From Thermoleophilia bacterium (GTDB lineage: Bacteria > Actinomycetota > Thermoleophilia > Gaiellales > Gaiellaceae): a stretch of DNA of 64,000 nt. The notes below the pieces were generated by a model. The model had not been told where the DNA came from. It was given only the letters and a program-made list of their open reading frames with translations, and did no database searches. This document shows positions 56,908 to 64,000 of this stretch, in pieces; positions within the stretch are counted from its first letter, which is position 1, and every line of letters begins with the position of its first letter. The stretch spans positions 1 to 64,000 of the forward strand of contig JAICSH010000005.1 of assembly GCA_025936995.1 (NCBI GenBank). The letters are read 5' to 3'. A program made the translations under genes and the position numbers.

Positions 56908-56910
56908 CCT
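56905..56910 (+). promoter_or_regulatory. Leaderless-type -10 element of the glycosyltransferase gene
   Basis: TAGCCT lies 7 nt before the GTG at 56918. Its TAG is also the stop codon of the upstream gene. Confidence 0.45.
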
Positions 56911-56917
56911 CGCGCCC

Positions 56918-58036
56918 GTGAAAGTCGGCATCGTAGTCCCCTACTCGTGGTCTTTCTGGGGCGGCGTGGTCGAGCACGCCGAGGCCCAGATGCACGCACT
57001 CGAGGCGATCGGGGTCGAGGCGCGCCTTCTCATCGGCCACGACCCGCCCGGCTCGTTCAGCCGGATCCTCCACCCGCGCCAAGGGAGGCCGGGCCCGCCG
57101 CCGCCCGGAGTGATCCCGCTGGGACGGTCGGTGATCGTCCCCGGCAACGGCGCGCTTTCGAATCTCGTGCTGAGCCCGCGCGCGCTGCCCCAGCTCAGGC
57201 GAGCGCTTGCGCGCGAGCGCTTCGACCTCCTGCACGTCCACGAGCCGCTCGCCCCGATGCTCAGCCCGGCCGCGCTCGCGCTCTGGGACGGGCCGACCGT
57301 CGGGACGTTCCACGCGGCCGGCAACTCGAGCTGGCGGCCGATCGCGGACGCGCTGTGGGGCTTCCTCCTCGACCGGATCGACCTGCGCATCGCCGTCTCG
57401 GAGCAGGCGCGGAGCTCCGCGGGCGCGTTCGCGCAGGGTGACTACGAGGTGATTCCGAACGGCGTGGACATGCCGGCGGCCGTCGATCCCGAGGGTCGGC
57501 TGGATCGCCTCGTCTTCGTCGGCCGGCACGAGCCGCGCAAGGGGCTGCCGGTGCTGCTCCGAGCGTGGCCGCGGATCCACCGCGGCGGGCTTCGGCTCCG
57601 GCTGATCGGCGCAGACCCTCTCGCCGTCCGGCTGCTGCTCTCGCGGCTCCGGCTGTCCGAGGAGGGGATCGACGTGCTCGGCTTCGTCGACGACGAGAAG
57701 CTCACGAGGGAGCTGTCGACGGCGAAGCTCCTCGTCGCGCCGTCGCTCGGCAGCGAGAGCTTCGGCATGGTCATCACGCGGGCCCTCGCGTGTGCTACCC
57801 CGGTGGTGGCCTCCGACATCCCCGGCTACCGGGAAGTCGTCACTCCCACGACCGGCGTCCTCACTCCGCCCGCTGACCCAGACGCGCTCGCCGACGCGAT
57901 CGCCGGCGTCGTGGCGGACGAGCCCGCTCGCACCGAGATGGGCCGCGCGGCGCGCGAGCTCGCAGCGACCACGTATGCCTGGCCGCTGCTCGCCCGGCGG
58001 CTCGCGGACTGCTACGAGCGCGTTCTAGCTCGCTAG
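56918..58036 (+). CDS. GT4-family glycosyltransferase (PimA-like)
   Basis: A 372-residue GT-B fold retaining glycosyltransferase. The N-domain starts KVGIVVPYSWSFWGGVVEHA, a classical PimA-type glycine loop, and has LLHVHEPLAPMLS near 105. The C-domain has VFVGRHEPRKGLPVLL near 200 and the nucleotide-sugar site SLGSESFGMVITRALACATPVVASD (Glu-x7-Glu type, in parts SESFGMVITRAL and TPVVASD) near 280. It would transfer mannose or a related sugar to phosphatidylinositol or another lipid at the membrane. Its end overlaps the convergent R2-like gene by 12 nt. Confidence 0.92.
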   Translation: MKVGIVVPYSWSFWGGVVEHAEAQMHALEAIGVEARLLIGHDPPGSFSRILHPRQGRPGPPPPGVIPLGRSVIVPGNGALSNLVLSPRALPQLRRALARERFDLLHVHEPLAPMLSPAALALWDGPTVGTFHAAGNSSWRPIADALWGFLLDRIDLRIAVSEQARSSAGAFAQGDYEVIPNGVDMPAAVDPEGRLDRLVFVGRHEPRKGLPVLLRAWPRIHRGGLRLRLIGADPLAVRLLLSRLRLSEEGIDVLGFVDDEKLTRELSTAKLLVAPSLGSESFGMVITRALACATPVVASDIPGYREVVTPTTGVLTPPADPDALADAIAGVVADEPARTEMGRAARELAATTYAWPLLARRLADCYERVLAR

Positions 58037-59155
58037 GCGGGAGGCGCCGGCAAGCTTCAGCACCTTCGGCCCGACGATCCGCAGGAGCCGGCTCGGCGTC
58101 TCGACGATCGGCTCTCCGTCCGCGCCGCTCAGCTCCGCGATGGCCGCGTCGACGCGGCGCTTCACCTCGAACACTCCCTCGCGGAGCCCCAGCTCGTCGA
58201 GGCGCACCGCGAGGCGCTTCATGTTCATGACGTAGTAGTAGAGCGAGTCGACATCCGGGCCGTACGACTCGGCGAGGTGTGCATCGATGAGGCCGCGCGA
58301 CGCCTTCGCCCGGCGGACCATCCGGTCGGCGAGGTCCATGTAGTCGGTGGAGATCGCGAGCAGCCGCTCGGCGGCGCCGTCGAACTCCTCGAGGAAGCGA
58401 TGCGTCGCGAGGACGGCGATGCGGACGTGCCGGCCCTCGTCACGGCGGACGTGGGTCTGGCCCTCCTTCATCCCCGGCAGGTCGAACGCGTCGTAGAGCG
58501 CGTTTCCCTTCGCCCGGCGGATGACGACGTCGCTGTTCGCGACGACGTCCTCGCTGACCACGCCGTAGATGAAGATCGCGGTGAAGACGTCCTCGATGGG
58601 ACGGTTCGGCCGGAGCAGGTGCCGCATCTCGTCCTCGAAGCGGTCGAAGAGGATCTCCGCGACGAAGTTGTTGTACTTCCGCGCCATGCGATCGGCGTCG
58701 GCCGCCTCGACGCCGAGCACCTCGGTGGCCACCCGGAGGAGGCTGCCGCGGTGCATTCGCTCGTCGTGCTCCTGCGTCATCAGCGCCGCGCGCATCGAGT
58801 CGTAGTCCGGCTCGCGCGGCAGCGCGGCGACGATCCGGTCCATCCAGTCGTCGACGATCGACTCCGCGCGGTAGATCGTCCCGAAGACCCGTCTCACGGC
58901 ATCCTGCCGCCGCCGCGAGAGCCGGCGGAAGCTCTCGGCGTCTCTCGACAGGTCGACGTTGTACGCATCCCAGGTGTGCGTGTGGGCGGCCGCCACGATG
59001 TCCGAGAACGTGCGCCACCCGCCGCTGATCTGGCGGTCGGCGGCCTCGTCGTCGGCGATCAGCGCGTCGATCTCGCGCAGGAGGCGGGCGATCTTCGCGC
59101 GGCCGTTGCCAGGTGCGTCGGCGGCGTCGGAGTGGAGCCTCGCTGTGACGTCCAC
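58025..59155 (-). CDS. R2-like ferritin-fold protein (ribonucleotide reductase small-subunit family)
   Basis: A 376-residue helical protein. Two ExxH motifs typical of carboxylate-bridged dimetal sites are visible, one in EHDERMH (about 130) and one in RRDEGRHVRIAVL (about 240). Additional acidic residues lie in YRAESIVDDWMDRI (about 98) and FDRFEDEMRHLL (about 170). This fits R2-like oxidases and related ribonucleotide-reductase-type proteins. No large subunit (NrdA) is adjacent, and a Tyr radical position is not obvious. GTG at 59155 has TAGAGT 7 nt upstream. Confidence 0.75.
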   Translation of the reverse strand: MDVTARLHSDAADAPGNGRAKIARLLREIDALIADDEAADRQISGGWRTFSDIVAAAHTHTWDAYNVDLSRDAESFRRLSRRRQDAVRRVFGTIYRAESIVDDWMDRIVAALPREPDYDSMRAALMTQEHDERMHRGSLLRVATEVLGVEAADADRMARKYNNFVAEILFDRFEDEMRHLLRPNRPIEDVFTAIFIYGVVSEDVVANSDVVIRRAKGNALYDAFDLPGMKEGQTHVRRDEGRHVRIAVLATHRFLEEFDGAAERLLAISTDYMDLADRMVRRAKASRGLIDAHLAESYGPDVDSLYYYVMNMKRLAVRLDELGLREGVFEVKRRVDAAIAELSGADGEPIVETPSRLLRIVGPKVLKLAGASRLAS

Positions 59156-59162
59156 GGGAGAG

Positions 59163-59168
59163 ACTCTA
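59163..59168 (-). promoter_or_regulatory. Leaderless-type -10 element of the R2-like gene
   Basis: On the - strand TAGAGT lies 7 nt before the GTG at 59155, with no ribosome binding site. Confidence 0.45.
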
Positions 59169-59186
59169 CGCGGCTCGGGCGGGTCA

Positions 59187-59222
59187 GAAAGAACGGCCGG
59201 GCGCCGGAGGTGACCGGCGCCC
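59187..59222 (-). terminator. Intrinsic terminator after the secreted metallopeptidase-like gene
   Basis: On the - strand 9-bp arms (GGGCGCCGG and CCGGCGCCC) with a 6-nt loop are followed within 8 nt by TTCTTTCT. It lies 11 nt beyond the stop at 59234. Confidence 0.75.
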
Positions 59223-59233
59223 GACCCGATTGC

Positions 59234-60190
59234 TCAGAACGAAAGGACGCAACCGCCGTTGTTGCTGCTGAAGGCGTTGCTCCAGAGCGACTGGACGGGG
59301 AAGCTCGCGCCGCTCATCGTGACGCTGGCCGATGCTCCCTGGCCGGAGGTGATCCAGGCGCACTTGTCGCCGTTCTCCTCACCGTTCCGGTCGAGCCAGC
59401 CCCCGTTCGGGAACTGGTCGGTGATCGTCTCCGCCATCTCGTGACCCTCGACGATCGTCATCCCGGCGTTCGGACCGAGGCCGTTGAAGTTGGCCCCGCA
59501 CGAGGCTCCCGCGTCGGTGATGTAGGGGAGGTTCGTGTAGGCGATGTTGCCGAACGAGGACGAGGTCGAGCTATGCCACGCGCAGTACTGCGTCCCGAAC
59601 CCGGACGCGTTGTTGTTGTGCGCGGTCGCGATCACGTACTGCACCGTGGCGTTGACGGTGGAGCTCGTGTTGCCGAAGTGGCTCGCCGCGTTGACGGCCT
59701 CCGCCGCCAGCTGCGACTGGGTCGGGTGTGCCGGGGCGGCCACGCCGCTGTCCGTGAAGATGCCGCCGTAGATCCCGCTCGGGTTCCCGGCGAACTGGCT
59801 TCCGGACGGGCAGGTGATCGTGCCAGCTGCCACGCCCTGGCAGTACTGCGTGACGCTGTTCAGCCACGAGCTTCCGCCGACATGGCCGAGGAAGCTCTGG
59901 AGCGTCGCGGACTCACCTGACGGGTCGCTGCTCCACTGCGATCCCCACAGGACGAGGTAGACCGTGGGGGCGGTCTCGACGCCGATCCCGCCGACGCCGC
60001 CCTGGTACGTCAGGTTGTTCGTCCGCCTGGGCCGTACCGGCTTGCTGGGCTTGCCGTTGAACGTCCGCATCACCGACAGCTTCGCTTGAGCCTGCGAGCT
60101 TCCCGGCGCGGCCGATGCGGCCGCTGTGGTCAAAGCCCCGGCTGTGGCGAGGACCCCCACGAGGGCGCCGCAGAGATAGCGCCTTCTCAT
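59234..60190 (-). CDS. Secreted zincin-like protein with HExxE motif
   Basis: A 318-residue exported protein with signal peptide RRRYLCGALVGVLATAGALTT. TVYLVLWGSQWSSD near residue 75 and IVEGHEMAETITDQFPNGGW near 255 are hallmarks, the latter followed by NGEENGDKCAW. The HExxE(x)x..D pattern with a downstream Glu/Asp matches EXORDIUM-like and related secreted zinc-peptidase-like domains in which the second His is absent. Eight cysteines suggest disulfides. GGAGGCGTG before the ATG at 60190 fixes the start. Peptidase activity is plausible but unproven. Confidence 0.78.
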   Translation of the reverse strand: MRRRYLCGALVGVLATAGALTTAAASAAPGSSQAQAKLSVMRTFNGKPSKPVRPRRTNNLTYQGGVGGIGVETAPTVYLVLWGSQWSSDPSGESATLQSFLGHVGGSSWLNSVTQYCQGVAAGTITCPSGSQFAGNPSGIYGGIFTDSGVAAPAHPTQSQLAAEAVNAASHFGNTSSTVNATVQYVIATAHNNNASGFGTQYCAWHSSTSSSFGNIAYTNLPYITDAGASCGANFNGLGPNAGMTIVEGHEMAETITDQFPNGGWLDRNGEENGDKCAWITSGQGASASVTMSGASFPVQSLWSNAFSSNNGGCVLSF

Positions 60191-60229
60191 CACGCCTCCT
60201 TGTAGGACGACAACAAGAGGCCGGAGGCT

Positions 60230-60245
60230 AGCCGCTCGGGCGGCT
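60230..60245 (-). terminator. Hairpin after the coiled-coil gene
   Basis: AGCCGC and GCGGCT arms flank a TCGG-type tetraloop, 17 nt beyond the stop at 60262 on the - strand. A UNCG-like loop would make it stable. No U-tract. Confidence 0.45.
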
Positions 60246-60261
60246 GCGCACAAGTTCCCCG

Positions 60262-60486
60262 CTAGACGGTCTGCTGCCTGCGGAGGAGCTTGCGGAGCGC
60301 GTCGATGCGCTCGTGCACCCGCTGCCGCTCGTCCGAGAGCTCCCGTTCGCGGTCGCGCGAGGTCCCGGTCCCGAAGCCGAAGTCGATCTGGTCGTGCAGG
60401 CGGCTGCGCTCAGCAGACAGGCGGGCCTCCTCGGCTTCCAGGCGGGCGAGCTCGTCGTGGGCGTCCTCGAGAGTCGTTTCCTCCAC
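60262..60486 (-). CDS. Small coiled-coil protein, unknown function
   Basis: A 74-residue charged protein. Two heptad-rich helices (LEDAHDELARLEAEEARLSAERSRL and ELSDERQRVHERIDALRKLLRR, longer than quoted parts ARLEAEEARLSAER and RQRVHERIDALRKLL) are joined by DFGFGTGTSRDRE. It is likely a helical hairpin. The GTG start at 60486 has no clear ribosome binding site. No function can be assigned. Confidence 0.65.
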   Translation of the reverse strand: MEETTLEDAHDELARLEAEEARLSAERSRLHDQIDFGFGTGTSRDRERELSDERQRVHERIDALRKLLRRQQTV

Positions 60487-60560
60487 GAAGCCCGTTATCG
60501 GCAGAACGCACGCGGATGTGAATACCCGTCGCGGTCCGAAGTATCCCCCTCCGGCGCGGC

Positions 60561-63553
<2,993 letters not shown>

Positions 63554-63559
63554 CGGCGG

Positions 63560-63565
63560 AGCCTA
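63560..63565 (-). promoter_or_regulatory. Leaderless-type -10 element of FAD oxidoreductase copy 2
   Basis: On the - strand TAGGCT lies 6 nt before the ATG at 63553. The same hexamer precedes the cupin and cysteine-desulfurase-like genes. Confidence 0.5.
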
Positions 63566-63629
63566 GTTTTGGGGACGGCCTCCCTGTAGCCTCCTCCGGT
63601 CGGGCAAGCGAGGACAAAGGAGTCGAGTA

Positions 63630-64000
63630 ATGGCGGCAGTGCGGCGTGGTTCCTGGGTGGCGTTGCGGTATGTCACCGCACTCTTCTTCCTGGGGGTGGT
63701 CGTTCAGTTCTTCCTCGTCGGCTACGGGCTGTTCGCCATGAAGCACGGCGCGACGATCGACGACGCGAAGTCGCTGGATTCCCATCGCGGCCTCGGCTGG
63801 ATCCTCTCGACGTACGGAGCTCCGCTGATGTTGATTCTCGTCCTGCTCGCGTGGCCGGCGCGCCGCCTGCTCTGGGCCTGGATCGTGCTCGCCGTCCTCG
63901 GCTTCTTCCAGGCGATCCTCGCCGCGGGCGGCTATCACCACTGGGGGCTCGGCATGTTCCACCCGGTGAACGCGGTCATCCTGCTCGGCCTCTCCGGCCG
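63630..64000 (+). CDS. Membrane protein, four-helix type (partial, runs off the window)
   Basis: At least 123 residues are encoded. Hydrophobic segments are VTALFFLGVVVQFFLVGYGLF, YGAPLMLILVLLAWPA, LLWAWIVLAVLGFFQAILAA and one beginning NAVILLGLSG at the edge. His residues in SHRGLGW, YHHWGLGMFHP and KHG lie at helix ends, a pattern like small heme- or quinone-associated or DUF6220-type membrane proteins. AAAGGAG lies before the ATG at 63630. The C-terminus is missing and the function is unknown. Confidence 0.8.
   Translation, partial: MAAVRRGSWVALRYVTALFFLGVVVQFFLVGYGLFAMKHGATIDDAKSLDSHRGLGWILSTYGAPLMLILVLLAWPARRLLWAWIVLAVLGFFQAILAAGGYHHWGLGMFHPVNAVILLGLSG

Overview
The window is 64 kb of very GC-rich, densely packed bacterial chromosome. 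GTG, TTG and probably one CTG start codons are frequent. The gene content points to a free-living, aerobic, heterotrophic actinobacterium: LLM flavin oxidoreductases, a GntR/FCD regulator, DHA2-type exporters, PimA-like glycosyltransferase, DUF892 protein, repeat-tailed S8 peptidase, PASTA-less Ser/Thr kinase. My best inference is a Thermoleophilia-like (Gaiellales/Solirubrobacterales) soil lineage, but no rRNA or tRNA is present to prove it. I see no phage, transposase, integrase, CRISPR array, plasmid gene or RNA gene.

Region 1 (1-18510) is a catabolic locus. An M24 hydrolase, a LeuA/HMGL-type enzyme and an FAD oxidoreductase lead in. A leftward GNAT / amidinohydrolase / GntR set faces a rightward run of twelve genes. 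That run holds a sugar-isomerase-like enzyme, a complete Liv-type ABC importer, an LLM oxidoreductase, two ketopantoate-reductase-like enzymes, a second M24 hydrolase, a tryptophan 2,3-dioxygenase homologue, a PLP dehydratase and a cupin. Most junctions are 4-nt NTGA overlaps, so the set is almost certainly translated as a coupled unit. Its substrate cannot be read from sequence.

Region 2 (18511-25878) holds a frameshifted DNA polymerase IV, a cysteine-desulfurase-like enzyme and an aldo/keto reductase whose start codons overlap, citrate synthase, a DUF892 protein and acetoacetyl-CoA synthetase. Region 3 (25956-33431) is a Dpp/Opp peptide importer with two paralogous DppB-type permeases. Region 4 (33487-43019) is mainly envelope and signalling: a zf-HC2 anti-sigma-like protein, three related membrane-anchored proteins, a lipoprotein coupled to a Ser/Thr kinase, an L,D-transpeptidase, a cytoplasmic subtilase coupled to a GAF protein, an MFS protein with a cyclic-nucleotide-binding tail, and two tandem promoter-gene-terminator units for tiny acidic proteins.

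Region 5 (43026-51083) has an ECF-type sigma factor operon, a kinase/class-III-aminotransferase fusion, a secreted S8 peptidase with a long W-S-G-S-S repeat tail, and a GGDEF/EAL enzyme. Region 6 (51323-64000) has small secreted proteins, a MarR/MFS divergon, a metallo-hydrolase, a cation exchanger, a glycosyltransferase, an R2-like ferritin-fold protein, a secreted metallopeptidase-like protein, a second DHA2 exporter, a second FAD oxidoreductase and a truncated membrane protein.

A pattern runs through the window: a TANNNT hexamer 6-8 nt upstream of the start codon, with no Shine-Dalgarno sequence, at about a dozen genes. This is the signature of leaderless transcripts. Other genes carry strong AAGGAGG-type ribosome binding sites, so leadered and leaderless initiation coexist.
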